From contig JAILWY010000027.1 in the NCBI GenBank assembly GCA_022113835.1, forward strand, positions 5,954,501-6,018,500: a stretch of DNA of 64,000 nucleotides, in the 5' to 3' direction. This document shows positions 1 to 12,800 of this stretch, piece after piece. The notes beneath the pieces were generated by a model. That model ran no database searches. It was not told where the DNA came from and saw only the letters and a list, made by a program, of their open reading frames with translations. Both the position numbers and the translations under genes were made by a program. This DNA comes from Atopsyche davidsoni. Taxonomy: Eukaryota; Arthropoda; Insecta; Trichoptera; Hydrobiosidae. Position 1 is the first letter of the stretch. Every line of letters begins with the position of its first letter.

Positions 1-62
1 GTCTTGCTCGACCATTCATTTTTGTCCGGCCCGCGTCCTGGACCGGCAGGCGGAGGAGAATG
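1..62 (-). CDS. Possible internal exon of an unidentified gene, cut by the window edge
   Basis: On the minus strand a pyrimidine-poor but usable acceptor (GGTCCCCAG) ends at position 63, and the 62 bases beyond it stay open in two frames up to the window edge. The phase-0 frame reads HSPPPAGPGRGPDKNEWSSK, a Pro/Gly-rich stretch. It would join in phase to the possible exon at 2119-2163. I do not recognise the protein. The call rests only on the splice-site match, the open frame and higher GC than the surroundings, so it is tentative. Confidence 0.28.
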
Positions 63-2118
63 CTGGGGACCAGACCAACTTGCAAACATCGACTTGATAA
101 ACACTCGCTTCTACTAATAAGCTATGTATTCGATTGTTACGATTAAAATAATAAATCAAATATTCAGCTACCTACGCAAACAACTATTTGGGATTAAGCT
201 TTAGTCGAAATATTAGGCATAACGCATAGTATATATTTTGTTTTAAATGTCAATTGTTATCTAGTTCTAAGTTATTTATTTTATTTATTCATCAACTCAT
301 GCAAAAGGGGTTTTTTCACATATTTTCCGTACAATAACGAAAATAAAGAAATAAATGGACGCTACCACCTAAGCCACACATTGTAAGCCCCACAACTTGC
401 GCGCAGGATCAAAAGATAGCCACCATGTTACAACCATTACAACTAAATTAAAAATTATTAATTTTTTAGTATTGTGAAATATAAAGAGATATTTTAAAGT
501 ATTTTGCCACTCTGTTTATTATATTTATAGTACTTACTAAACAAAATAACACGCAATAGTAAAGGCACACAGCGCTTTATTGCAGATATCAACGGCATAC
601 TGCTGATACGCTGAGGCATTTAAATGTAATTACAGGGATTAATCTTCACTGCGTTTAATATATTCATGCAAAGACACCGCTGCCCCAGATACACAATAAG
701 AACTAAAGTGTATTGAACAGACACGTGTGTGCGCACTCCTCAGCAGATGAAGCATGCGGATATTGGAGACTCCGCACCTGGTCGTAACTTGAATCCGTTT
801 TCCAGTGGATATCTTTAGGAGTGACTCAGCACTGAGCGGGCCAGCTGTGGACTACTTGGAAAAGCATTTATGACGGGCGTATTTCGCCCCAACTTACCCA
901 CAACGTGCACGCAAAGTAATTAAGCTTCATTCCGATTTTATCCCGCTCCGTCAATAATTTAGGGATCGTTAATAGTTAACTACCAAAAAGCTTTTTAAAA
1001 GCTCAATTAAAGTTACATCCCCTGCAGTCGGTGTAAGCATGATTGTTAAAATTGTTAACAGGGGAGGCTAGGCATGGCACAATATGAAATAAATAATTTT
1101 AATTTTCATATATGTGTCATCTTTAATTCATATTAAATAATAGTTTTAAAATAACATTATCCAAAGCTCATTGTTAAGTTAAGGTGCTGCGATAACTACC
1201 TGACTAATAAGTACACACGCATGAACGCATAAAAAATCCAACGGCTAACTACTATATGTAGGTTTATGTACCAAGCGTATGTAGATATGTATGATTACCT
1301 ATAAATTTTTATTTGATAACGGAGAGTTGCTTACCTACATTCGTATGGACAATGAAAGATCATCGTCTGCCCGCGTGTATGTAGGTAAGTGTGTTTATTC
1401 AGATTTAAGGTATCGTGCACCATCAGAACCGACCGAGCCGCCATGCAGGGCTGCGAGCACTCGGGCTGGGACCCGGAAGCGCTGCAGTGATTGCAAAAAC
1501 AGGTGGACTGGGGAGAATACCTGCAGCCTACTAATAGTAAATCGTTTTTAATTTTATAAGTATCATGTGGAAACGTATATTTAAAATTACCGATTTATTT
1601 TAGAGGCTGTAATTATCCATAGTTACTCGTGTATCTATCAACAGAAGTGGGTACACTTAAGAAGGACGAATAGCAGATTAGCTACAAACATATTTTTTTA
1701 ATAGTTATTATCTACGTTTTCGTTGAGTTTTTCTTTGATCAATTTATTTTAAAATAAGTATTTTTGCATAGTGTTTTAATAGTTACAAAAAATAATTATA
1801 TGTGTACGCGTTTATAAATTATTGACTCAGAACAGTAGAGGTACAACTCGACGAAATATTTGCAGCACTTGGGCTACGAAATACAACAATAATATTGTTA
1901 CACGCATAGGTACTAGGTTAGCTGTTTCGGTAGAAGAGAATGCGGGGAGTGCGGCGTTCTCTTTAATTTAATGTTCATAGATTATACTAATTCTCCAAAG
2001 CGAGTAGATTAATTATTCCGAGATAAGAAGCCCGGAAAAAAGTTACCGAGCCGACCGAGTAGGAGTAGCGAACTAGCACAAAGATAGCGCGCGACACAAA
2101 GGACAAATGCAAACTCAC
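63..2118. other. AT-rich non-coding tract, possibly an intron of the left-edge gene
   Basis: No convincing exon or RNA gene was seen. If the possible exons at 1-62 and 2119-2163 are real, this is the intron between them on the minus strand. A GC-richer patch lies at about 1425-1520. An 86-codon ORF at 1291-1551 (+) crosses it but has no recognisable motif and looks incidental. Confidence 0.35.
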
Positions 2119-2163
2119 CGTGCCCGAGGTGCTCGCGAAATCCAAATAATCCTTCACTTCCTG
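2119..2163 (-). CDS. Possible small exon (or end of a 5' UTR exon) of the left-edge gene
   Basis: On the minus strand, TTTTTCAG lies just upstream of position 2163 and a strong donor (CACG|GTGAGT) follows position 2119. The 45 bases between are open in phase 0 and read QEVKDYLDFASTSGT. This joins in phase to the frame at 1-62. It lies about 250 bp downstream of the GC-rich promoter-like block. An alternative is that the donor ends an untranslated first exon: upstream ATGs here open only short uORFs. I do not recognise the peptide. Confidence 0.3.
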
Positions 2164-2399
2164 CTGAAAAACCGAACACTAATATGTCTGACACACTTCA
2201 CGGGGCATCTCAGATACATCACTGTGTACCGAGAAAAGTAATCGAGACGACACTGGGCCGCAGCCTCCGGGTTCACACGGAAAACTACAAAAGGGCACAA
2301 AACTGCACAAGACCGTTCAACGAATCACAGATGTTATATGCACAATGAAGAGGGTTTTTTTTTTGTTATGGTAGTTCGTTTCGATGGTGTAGTTGTGTT

Positions 2400-2630
2400 T
2401 TGAGGTTAGGTCGCGACAGACGCAGCGCTCGACCGGCAGGCGCTCTGGCGACGGGCGGCTGGCGACTGGAGACTAGCGACTAGCGGCCCCAGGCTCCGTG
2501 GGAGTAGGCTGCACGCGCTCCGTCACTCCCCGCGCCGACTACCTGCCGACCACCTGCCCCCGCCCCCGCCCCCGCCAGACTTGTTACCGCTGCCCCGCCT
2601 ACAGGGTGACTGCGATCTCCCTGACGCCAC
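2400..2630. promoter_or_regulatory. CpG-rich promoter-like block
   Basis: About 230 bp is strongly GC- and CpG-rich in an AT-rich context. It holds repeated GGCGAC/GCGACT-type words and a C-run array (CCCCCGCCCCCGCCCCCG) near 2556-2575. It sits just upstream, on the minus strand, of the possible first exon and the GTGAGT donor at 2118. This fits a promoter firing toward the left edge. No TATA box or clear initiator was identified, so promoter function is inferred from composition and position. Confidence 0.35.
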
Positions 2631-2749
2631 AAGTAACACCATCAAAACGCTTTGCATCCAAAACAATTCATTTCAAATTACTAATATGATTAGGCACATT
2701 AGTTCACACATGGAACATGATTAAAGAAAATCTCAGAAAATTATCATCG

Positions 2750-2830
2750 TGATTTATGTGGGATTTGAACCCACATCCCCAAGCTTACCACATCCATGCA
2801 TCGATAATTTTTAACAATCATACTCTACAT
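2750..2830 (-). repeat. tRNA-derived SINE relic or tRNA-like fragment
   Basis: On the minus strand there is a 6-bp stem with a 7-base loop (TGTGGG-TTCAAAT-CCCACA, + positions 2757-2775). This is a textbook T-arm carrying a polymerase III B-box-like GGTTCAAATCC. A GTGGTAAGCTT motif lies about 20 bases 5' of it. No matching acceptor stem or anticodon arm is present, so this is not a functional tRNA. A similar layout recurs at 56,320-56,400. Confidence 0.35.
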
Positions 2831-3743
2831 ATGAACCAATGTGCCTAGGCCAACCAATATTAAGTAGTAAAATAAAACTTGTAATAGGTAATAAATACGC
2901 ACTTGATTGACGTTCAATCCAAAAAATAGACATTGTAACAATAAACTATAATTTTCGGCGTTGCCATTTAACACAATCACAAATGTATTTATATGAAACA
3001 CGCAACACCAGGAACAAACATTAATCATTATTTTTCTAAAAGGAAAATAATTTATATATTTTTTTTAGCTGGCATGAAAACAATAAATACACGTATTATT
3101 TGAGTTACAAAGACATCTCATAAAACAACTCGGCTGCCTGTCAGGGTGTCCGAAATCCACTGAAATATAGATTATTATATTTGTCAAGTCAAATATGATA
3201 ATCAGAAATGCATTGAAACATAATAACTCGGATGGTCACCACAGTTAAAGCGTGTTGTATTAATTAACCCCCGGAGCTCGTATCGTGCCGTATTTCATTG
3301 GAGTTGCACGCCAAGGGACATCATTAATTGGACGCTTAATTGTCGTGTCAATTAATACGTGCATAGAAAACCATAAAATAAACATTTATAAGAAAACCCA
3401 GATACTTATTCTTAGAATTAGCTTACAAAACAACTTAACTAAGCAAAAGACTTGGTTACTTTTCGTGATTCAATTGCGAAGCATGTATATTTTTTAGCGT
3501 TTACTCCACGAGTGGAGACATCCAAACTCAGAGAATATTAAAAAAGAACTCTTTTACTAGCTAAATAAGGAAATCAATCAGATTGAAGCGAACATCGGGA
3601 TCCGACTTAGTACATCTACGACACTCGCATTGTTTTATTAATACTTATATACAAGAGAGAGCTTTTTTTGATGAGTATATTTTTCCATTCGAGTCCACAC
3701 TTAAGAGGATTAAGAGGTTTATTTCTCTGGCACAATTATATGT
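2831..3743. other. AT-rich intergenic DNA, no gene seen
   Basis: No coding signal, RNA gene or clear repeat was recognised between the tRNA-like relic and the left target-site copy of the LINE insertion. Confidence 0.5.
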
Positions 3744-4317
3744 ATTGGTCAGAGATTTCTATTGTATTTGGCTTTATCGGCGGAACAGGAAGATGTTTTC
3801 CTTCAACGCCTTCAAAATCACTAGGTGACTTGTGTCACCGTGGGGTTGTGTTTGGGGTTGTGTGGGTTTCGGTGGGGTGGTTGGGAGTGGGGGGGAAGTT
3901 GGGAGGGAATGGCTTTTTGCCTTTTTTTGTAGAGGCAGTCCTCAAGGTTGTAATCGTTTTGGTGTCTCTGTGGAGCTGGGCATTTTGGATGAACCACGGG
4001 ACATTGAGTGCCCAGCGGAGGATTTTATTTTGGATTACCTGGAGAGGCTTGTGTCTCTCAGGCGGGATGTATCCCCAAATGGGGCAGGCGTAAGTGAGGA
4101 TTGGACGGATCGTCGTTTTCAGGAGAAGAATTTTATTGGAGGGAGAGAGTTTGCTTTTGTGGAAAGGATCGCGGTGACAGCTCTGGCTTTTAGTTCTGTC
4201 TGTTTTATGTGTGGTGTCCGGGTGAGTTTGCGGTCTAGTGTAAGGCCGAGGTACTTGATAGACTTATTCCATGGAATGGAGACGTTTTCCAGGGTGATGT
4301 GGTAATTGGTCAGAGAT
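3744..4317 (-). mobile_element. 5'-truncated Jockey-type non-LTR retrotransposon with 13-bp target-site duplication
   Basis: Translated on the minus strand, this is the C-terminal end of a LINE reverse transcriptase ORF. Visible blocks are the finger/thumb region (IKYLGLTLDRKL), the Jockey-clade signature TTIRPILTYACPIWGY, then LQVIQNKILRWALNVPWFIQN and LHRDT. The blocks sit in three reading frames, so at least two frameshifts break the ORF; its natural stop is at 3821-3823. The 3' UTR ends at about 3757 without a long poly-A tail. ATTGGTCAGAGAT occurs exactly at 3744-3756 and 4305-4317, bounding a 548-bp insert. This is a dead-on-arrival copy, truncated at its 5' end as is usual for LINEs. 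Confidence 0.9.
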
Positions 4318-4440
4318 GCGGCAGTGGCTTGGGGATCACCGTGTGCGTGGAGCCCCGGCCGTACTGAGGCAGGGCAGGCGCAGGTACCTCTGCAGGGCCG
4401 CGGCCCCCGACCAGCAGTCCAGGCGAGCGGAGGGCTGCAT
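4318..4440. other. GC-rich islet flanking the LINE insertion
   Basis: About 120 bp of GC-rich DNA abuts the right target-site copy. On the minus strand two frames are open. One starts at an ATG (4438-4440) and reads MQPSARLDCWSGAAALQRYL before continuing to a GGTGAT. No family is recognised and no acceptor/donor pair fits neighbouring phases. It is more likely regulatory or promoter DNA than an exon. Confidence 0.3.
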
Positions 4441-7400
4441 GTGCATATCTTATAATTTATTCATTTCAATAATAGCATCACTCAACAGCGGTTGTTGTTT
4501 ATCTTGAGGCCGTGAAAAATTGAGAATTTTCATACTAATTCAATGTACTGAGCCAGTAATATTACGATCACTAAATCTCTGACTGCTGTATTTTTATTTA
4601 CACATATACTTTTTTAAACAGTTAAAGTTAAAATATCCATAACCTTTCTATAAGGTCTATAACATTTCATGTAAAAGTTCATTAATCGAGTGACATCCTA
4701 TTTAAACCAACAATATAAATAATCCAGAAATAATAGACATGTTCTAATAGACTTTTGTCGGAATGTCGGTTGTGGTTAATTGACATCTGTAATACATTAT
4801 CTCTAAATATTTAACATTTGTCAATTATTTCAAGTATGTATGCAAATTAAGCCTTTTCCTTATCCAAGCATTTATCTTGATTTATTTGCGGTTTAGGAGT
4901 TCCAAGAAGGATTCTTAGAACTATCTAAAAGTAAAATTAGTTTTAATTTTTTATTTATATCTTCTGCGGTTGAATTTTCATTTTATTTAACATCTAACAA
5001 TTGTACTCAACTGTCAAGGACTCTTTTACTAATTTTAAGCAGTCATTGTTACATAAATGAACTGCATAACATACACGGATATAAATACTTTTGAAAATAA
5101 TTTGCATGCATTAAAATTTTATTTGTGCCTTATGATTTTAAAAAATTTAAAATAAAACCTTAATATTTTAAATAACTTAAAACTGATTTAAATTATAAAA
5201 AAGGGGTTGTTGAAAGAGCGATAAGAATATATTGTAATTCCGAGTATACAAACTGGGATGCAAATGTTTAAACGGGGATAATTCCCTTTCGGTGTATTTG
5301 AGATCGATCTGGATTTTATGGAGAGAATTCCTGGCTTATTAAACGACATCTGAATATTTTTACGCTTTCTCTACTGTGTATTTTTGTTACTTAGCCACAC
5401 AAAGGTTCGACTCCACGAAGTTTTAAGCAAAAAATGCATTACAATTGCGTACCTATATTATATTTAAATAAATTACTTAGCAGAAATTACTTTAAAATGG
5501 TTATAGCGAAGTGTAATTTTTTGTACACATTTTTTTGGTTACCCAAATTACCTCACAATAAAATATAAATAATGCATAATTATGTAACTCCAAGCTATGT
5601 ATCTGCCAGTGGCGTGAGCAGAAGAGCAAAGAATTCCTTTTAAAAGCTGACAAAAATAATTTCTGCCACTAAAAAAAATGCATTTTTTGATTATGATTTT
5701 TATTTAATATTATACACTATGTTTTCAACTTTTTTACTTGTGGGTACCTATTCTTTAGATAATTCCGTACCTAATCGTGCGGGTGGAGCCTATGTTTAGG
5801 GAGTAATAATATTGTTATTAAAAGTGATGATATATTATATAAAAGGCAAAACTATAGATAACTAGTTAAAGTTTTCCAATGTCACTAAAATTGAGCATTA
5901 TCATGGCTCTTTAAAGTACCGAGATTTGTATTCCTCGCGCCCAGCCCTGCCCCCCGAGCACCTAAACTCGCCCGGAAGTGCGACGCGGAGAGCACAAAAG
6001 GAAATGAAAAAATACGCGTGGAGGAGGAATCTCCTTGTATGTCCGAATACTCGATTTCGCCTCATGAGAATTTCCCCGGCCCGAGCCGCTTCCGACTGCT
6101 TTGTTTGCTTTAAAAAATCGACGTGATTGATTCAGAATGGCGTGGTCGGGACATCGGCGTGGGAAGCGAGAAGAATTGAATAACAACTTTAATTCGATAG
6201 TTTGATAATTTTGTATAGATATTTTGACACTTTTGGCAATGCGACTGGTGATTTTTTTTTCTGTGTATACAGTGCGCGTTGACCATGTTTTGATGTTTGG
6301 AGTCACTTTTGAAGTAAGGACAATCTGAAATGAAGTGCTGACACTTGTCGCGACAACTTGCAATTTACCAATAGCATCTTACTTTGTGTTGTTTATTCGG
6401 GAAAAATCAGAATATCTAAGTAGATTTGTATTTTTTTAGTACGGAAATAAACAAATATACTTTATTGTCAATATAACTACTGACTGCACATAAAATTATG
6501 ACAAATATTTCACAACACAAACTTCCTTGTTGTTATAAATTCCAAAAATTGTTTTTGTAAATTTTCAATAAAATAATAAAATGGGTACATCAGCCCACTT
6601 GTGTGTGATCAACGATAAAAACTTCCATCCCGAAAAACGTAATCATTTCGTTTAAAAAGCCGGCGCGTATGAAGATTGTGAAACTGCTGAATATTGATCT
6701 CTCGTTTTTGATCAAACAATCATTTAAATATTTACTGAACCGCTACCTGTTACGATGCGGCGCGATTCATGTAATTGGGGATTTTTATTTATTGTGATAT
6801 TAAAATTATTAAATGTAAACTTTATTACGTCGTGCATTTTGTCGTACTAAAGTATGTTCACACAATTTTTGTGGAATTTTTAAAGCAATCACCCTTAGTA
6901 AGCTTTTCAGTACAATCTCGGCGGTAGTTGGATTCTTTTCAACGGATCGGAGTAATCCGCACAGGTTGCAAATATTGTAATGTCGCAGCTCTGTGCGCGA
7001 GTCACGCTCGGCCCCGCCGCCAGGTTACAGGTGAAGTACCTGCAGCTCGGAGACTTGGAGCATCACCTGGCCGGAAGAGGTGTCCGCACACCAGACGGGA
7101 GTCAGCCCAGCGTGGAATACTATTCACCACACGATATTCCCAGTGGCTATTCAATTGCGTGTTACGATAGCGTGCGAGGGATTTTTAAATTCTCAGTTTT
7201 TTTACTAACCCGTTTGAAATACATTTTTTCTATCGTACATTAAAAAAATAAATAGTAGCGCGGTACGATGGTTTGACACTTACAAATATGTAGTCGTGTT
7301 TTTTTTAGTATGACGGCCTATGGCCGCCTCATTGATCGGATCCAAACCCTCGGGCGGATGATGCTTTCACCGTTCGGTCACAGATTGATGGCTGAGAGCG

Positions 7401-8100
7401 CACGTGGTGAGTGGCGATAGTGATCCCTGATGTGGACCGTCCATACCGAGCAGACGATGACCGTGGACGGTCTCATCTTCTCTCGGTACAGATATGTCGA
7501 GCTTCGTAATCTAGGTCTGCCGCTGGACGAACTGGTTCTTTAATCACCTCGTAGAGTAGTGGGAGGGTGAATCGGCGAGACTTTCGGATGACCTGGATCA
7601 GGAAGAATAAATCTTGATTGCAAATTAATTCACGAGCTTGAAACAAAAAAAACTTATATTGATTTAAATATAACCTATAATTTGTAATAACGAATAACGA
7701 TCAATAAAATAAAAACAAAACAATAAAAGTACGTTAAGTAAAAATTACATTAGCTCTCTAATAGGTCAGAAATTCATTTTGAAAATATAGAAAACTCTAG
7801 AAATAAGTAACGTAATTGCATTGGAAATAAATTAATGAAGATCGATGGATCTAAAAATAAAATTCTAATATTTTTTTGTAATTTCTGGAACTGAATTTAT
7901 TTTTATAATTTTTTCTATTAATTTTGTTAAAATACTTAATTTCCCATGCAATAGACGATGTAAGTATTTTTTAATTTTATTTTAGCGGCAGATTGTCTAT
8001 AGTACAATACAGAGCCATTGGTCGCTGTCAAGTTTTGAGGTTATACTTGGGAGAAAATATATTGTATCTGATGGTTGAAATCATTTCATTTTAAAATAAA
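4441..8100. other. Intergenic region with two GC-rich islets and one unidentified GC-rich block
   Basis: This is mostly AT-rich DNA with no supported gene. GC-rich islets lie at about 5930-6110 and 6955-7130. A GC-richer block at about 7310-7610 looks like an old transposon fragment, but no transposase or reverse transcriptase motif could be read in any frame. A 133-codon minus ORF at 5962-6363 overlaps the first islet and has no recognisable motif. The last 100 bases would hold the mRpS24 promoter and 5' UTR. Confidence 0.4.
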
Positions 8101-9754
8101 ATGACACTACAATTACTTCAACTTGGAAAATCTGTGAGCACAACTCATTTACATTTAATTCTCATGTTTAAATATTTTAATAAAATATTTATCAAATAAT
8201 ATTTCGTGCGACTTTGTATACAAAGTTGTATGAAATCTCAAATATACGTTGTATTTTCAGCCATTACTTTCTAACTTTATTTCGAGCTACGCTGAACCAT
8301 TGCGATGTGCCATCCACACCACTGCTGTTTCTTGTCGAGTTCAATCAGGAAAGTACAGGATCACACCAAAAAGAAACAGACCTCTTACCTATGAAATGGC
8401 GAACCCACCATACTACATTGCTCATAGAAAATCATGGAACTCGTGGAATACATGTAAGATTCATTACTTGTATCTTAATAATAAACTGTTTATTTAAATA
8501 CTAAATATTACTAGAATTCCTGAGAAGTAAGACAAATATTTATTCAGACTTTCGCCATTATATTTTGATGTGTTGTTGTAGTCTCCGATGTCGTGATGTG
8601 ATGGTTGCAGGATTGATGTAAGGTTGAAAATCAGAAGGCTGGCGAAATAATTTGTGTGTTCGTAATTTATTCAATATAACTACACTGTTTAGAAATGTAC
8701 GTGGTTACTGCTTCAATGCTGCGAGGTCTCTCTTTTGAAAGGCGCGGGGAAGTCGCCTCTATAGGGTCCCGACGCATTCGTAGATAACGTTAACAGGAAG
8801 AATCCCATGTCTCGGGGGGTGTCTTATTACGAAGAAGATTCACACGAAATACTATCGCGGTTTCACTGACCGCTTATCGTGGATCGAATGGCACATTCCA
8901 ATGGGCCATAAGACACGTGTTCCGATGTAGGTACTAACCCCTACAAGACCTTGCAATGTTTGTCTTTTTGCTGGCTCTTGATTGTTTGTTATACAGATGA
9001 CCCAGCTAGCGTAGCCTACTAATTTTAATGCTGAAATACTGGCATAAATTACATACCTCGTATTGTATCTTCTCTTCCATATATAGAAATGGTTTTATAA
9101 TATTAAAATAATATATTATCAATAAAAAGATAAAGTAAGCAAAAAAAAGAGTGTACTTACACAAAACCTAGCTCAAGTAGAATTTATTAAATGTTAATTT
9201 GCCATTTGTAGCTATCATAATTTAGCTATTATCAACTTGTAAAAGTAAATAAATTTTGTTTTTGGGAATAACATAATTTTGGAAACAATTAAAGACATTC
9301 AAAAAGCATTACTTTACACAAGTTTTATAAGTGTGCAATTAAGCATGTTACTTACTGCAAGTGGTAAAATTGCTAACTATATCAGAATATCAGCAATTGT
9401 TTCATTGGATGTTATTTTTTTATGAAATTGACATAATTAAAAAAATTGTTTCTTTGAATTCTAGCTAATATGATAGGAGGCTTAAGGCGTTCAGAAACTG
9501 CCGTAGAAGATGAATTTATAAGAAAATTTATGACAGGCACGTGGCATGCCCTGGTACTGTCTGAGGTGATTATCAAAAGACAATTCAACCACATAAGAAT
9601 TGCAGCTCTGATCAAGAGACGCATAAGTCCTAGTAAGATGTATTTCCTTATCGGCTACTCGGAGGAGCTGTTGGCCAACTGGTTGCAGTGTCCTATCACC
9701 CTTGAACTGCAGACTGTGGAGAATCCGGAAGATGTTGTATTCAAATACATTTGA
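8101..9754 (+). CDS. mRpS24: Mitochondrial small-subunit ribosomal protein S24 (uS3m), complete, three exons
   Basis: This is a structural protein of the head of the mitochondrial 28S ribosomal subunit, needed for mitochondrial translation. The coding exons are 8101-8133, 8261-8453 and 9465-9754, joined by GT-AG introns of 127 and 1011 bp. The product is 171 aa, against about 167 aa for human MRPS24. Family blocks seen in order are: a basic, Ser/Thr-containing N-terminus suited to a mitochondrial presequence; RPLTYEMANPPYYIAHRKSW; TAVEDEFIRKFMTGTW; and SPSKMYFLIGYSEELL followed by a short tail ending VVFKYI. The last codon of exon 2 is split 1/2 and restored by CT at 9465. The start ATG at 8101 gives a short first exon, and no other upstream ATG splices in frame. 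ATTAAA at 9789 suits the poly-A signal. The gene looks intact. Confidence in identity is high; the exact start is slightly less certain. Confidence 0.93.
8690..8960. repeat. GC-richer foreign-looking block in mRpS24 intron 2
   Basis: About 270 bp inside the second intron of mRpS24 is clearly richer in G+C than the flanking AT-rich intron and is open over short stretches on both strands. It resembles a transposon or LTR fragment in composition. No terminal repeat, target-site duplication or protein motif could be assigned. Confidence 0.3.
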
Positions 9755-9788
9755 TTTAGATTGTTGCAATATTTAGAAGTAAAAAGCC

Positions 9789-9794
9789 ATTAAA
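9789..9794 (+). terminator. mRpS24: Poly-A signal of mRpS24
   Basis: ATTAAA lies 35 bases after the mRpS24 stop codon, the expected spacing for a short 3' UTR. It is only about 30 bp from the AATAAA proposed for the convergent gene on the other strand. Confidence 0.6.
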
Positions 9795-9819
9795 ACACTA
9801 GTTAATTCATTCATATTAT

Positions 9820-12800
9820 TTTATTTTTCCTTTCATCAGAAAGATGTAAGTATACACAATGGTTACAAACATGTCAACACACGAGAGCGTTAAAATTCTT
9901 ACAAAAAATAATAATTGTGACGACAGGACAAAATATGAGTTTATCGATAAATAAAAACCATCATGATAAAATAAAAATTGCCAACCTTTCACACTCAATA
10001 AAAATTAGGCAAAATACATGCTAGGAATCAGGAATCACAGGCAGCTTGTGGCATCCGACAACTCTTACGCTACAAATGGAATCAGTTTTATTTTTAAACA
10101 AGATAGATATAGTCATAGATATGGTCGGCCAGACACCTTTTTCCAAGTATAATTATTTTGTACTCTTTTGGTGGTTGAAGATAATTTATAGACGACGTAG
10201 ACAAAATAAATTAACAATTCACTTATCACGTTTCATTTACTTTAATATGGTGTATGTTTAGGTATTTGTATATTGTCATTATCACAGTGATGTAAAGCAT
10301 GTACTGTCCTCACAGCAGCCGTGCACTCGTCCCTGGAACGACTGGGAACCACCACATTTGTTACAGTTATATTGTATATAGTTATCTTTAATATTGTGCA
10401 GTCTTATGCTTGAGCTACTTAATACCTGTGGAATATGTTACTCCAAAACATCAAGCTCTCCAATCAATTATTTCTCTAAGATAGTCTGGATCGTCCAGGA
10501 AAAACCTGTTTTGGTCTCGCGTAACAGTAATTATGTCTCTCTGATTACAGTTAATATACATTATAAGTTGAATGGCCAAAATTGGGTAATAATTAATGTT
10601 ATTTATATTATAGATGTCTGGTCGACTGATAACACAATAGAAACAAATAAACCTTACATTTATATTCATAAAAAAATCCTAATCTATGTTCCATTTTCGT
10701 GATGCCTAAACTGACGGGGATAATTTCTAGTAATTGTCATGTCATAAAAATCGAAATATTATTTAGTCATAAATATTACAATATTAAAATGCATTAAATT
10801 AACAAAGTATATTAAAAAAATTCACCCTGACATTTGAGATATTCATTAATCTAAAATATCCATGGAGAACTTTGTGCACAATCAAAGATAGACCCCTTAC
10901 ATGTGATTTTTTTTTTATCAAACAATATGTATATAGAAGTATTTGTATAATAATTGATATAAAATAATATTCTCATTACATTAAACTTACGTTAAATATA
11001 ATACCAATATATTCAAATATACAGAAAAGTAATAAATTTTAGTCATAAAAGGTAGCCCTTTTAAAAAGGATTTATTGGTATAAATTTGATTATTAAAATA
11101 ATAATGATAACATGACTCATTTATTTCTAGGCATGATAAATTTATATAAAAACAAGTCTCTGAAAAGCAGAAAAAACTTGGCACTTGCATTCACAAAGTA
11201 TAAATTAAAAATAAACTGTAAAAGGTCTATCAATATGACAATGTATCAATCACAAATAATATTTTTAGTTCTGAAATTGCACATAAATAATTCAATATTG
11301 CAGTTAAATAATTAAAGAAATCGGCAAAAACCGTTATGAAAATAAAATGAGAGGTTTTGAAATGGTGGTATATTGATAAAAGCTCTTCTATGTCCAGCAT
11401 AAAGTAGTTAATATTTGAGAATTTATAATACGATAACAAAATGAATTCCAATAAATTGGCAAAGTTCTCTGAATGATGCAGAAAATTATAATAAGAAAAA
11501 AATTAAAATAATAAAAGTTGCCTTTTATATTACATAGTCCATCACTTTTTTTCTAAAGCTACTCTGAAAACTTGAATACACGTGTATATTTATGCTGAAA
11601 ATAAAAGAACTCCAAATAAAACATCAAAATGATAATATTTACAAATATAAATTGCTTTATAAAAGAATAAGATAGATGTTCATCAAAATTGATTAATAAA
11701 GTGCTAGAAAATCTATCAAAGCCTCCCATTGTATTTTCATTATTTCAAGTTAATAGAAAATATATTTGACTTGATTAGGGGCGGTGGTCATTTATGTCTT
11801 TGTTAAATAAAATATTCAAAAACTTTGTACTATGCATATTAGATATAATCATTTCGGGTAGAATTCACGGACTATTATGTACACGTCCAACAAATTAGAC
11901 CTACATACAGTTGCAATAATTCTTTGAATGCACAACAGTCTGTTTATAAACCTATCAAAAATAGAATCATATTCCACGATTAGGTAAGTTTATTCACAGA
12001 TATTTGCTAGAGGAGGTAAATTCGTTAACATTTTTGATTTGTATTACTAGTGCAGTGACATTCCAAAGCAGAATTCGGTAGTAAATAACAGACTAGCACT
12101 GAAAATTTATAAATCTCAACAAATGGTAAAAGTTAAAATATCTATCCTGTTAAAAAGTAACAATATTTATAAAACTATGCAGCCATAAGAATAGAGGAGT
12201 TGTATATCATTATATTCCGAAATTGTCAACATTGAGCCTGGAATGTCACTCATGTATAGGTTTACGCAATTAATAGAGAATAGATTTATTACCTCTCTGA
12301 AATGGTCATTATATACATAATATTTTGGACTTAAAACTCAATATACATTACAAGTTATCTATGCCTAAATAATAGATCCAAGATTCAGTTAAGCCTCTAA
12401 GCATATCTTTTAAGTCGTTTTCTTTTATATAAAGCAATAAAAATAAATCACAACTGTCATTAAACATGAATTGTAAGAATCTTACGCGCACTTGGCGCGT
12501 GACATTAGGTATTTGCTTTGTAACCACACACGTATGTTTGTTGCATCTACTGTCCTCGTATAAGATAGTGTCACTAGTTTTCATTACATAATTACATCAT
12601 TCAAATAGTTACACCTAAGACTGATCGTAGACATTAATCACTGCTAATTGTACATTCATCATCTGACACTTTTAATTTATATTTAACTTTATTAATACAT
12701 GCAAATATTTTCCAGTTAAATGTTTAATCTCTTCAAAACATTGCCTATCTGAGTTTATTCTACCATCTATACATATTCAACAGTTTATTTCGAAATAACT

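Noticed and set aside
1425..1520. Cys-rich reading on the minus strand (CFCNHCSASGSQPECSQPC)
   Set aside because: No known zinc-binding spacing and no in-phase donor; too short to call an exon.
7310..7610. Suspected transposon fragment left of mRpS24
   Set aside because: No terminal repeats, target duplication or readable transposase/RT motif, so no element type could be assigned.
10242..10403. Minus-strand open stretch with protein-like sequence (NVVVPSRSRDECTAAVRTVH)
   Set aside because: Only about 53 codons, no start codon, and no convincing acceptor; it lies in the likely 3' UTR and is probably chance.
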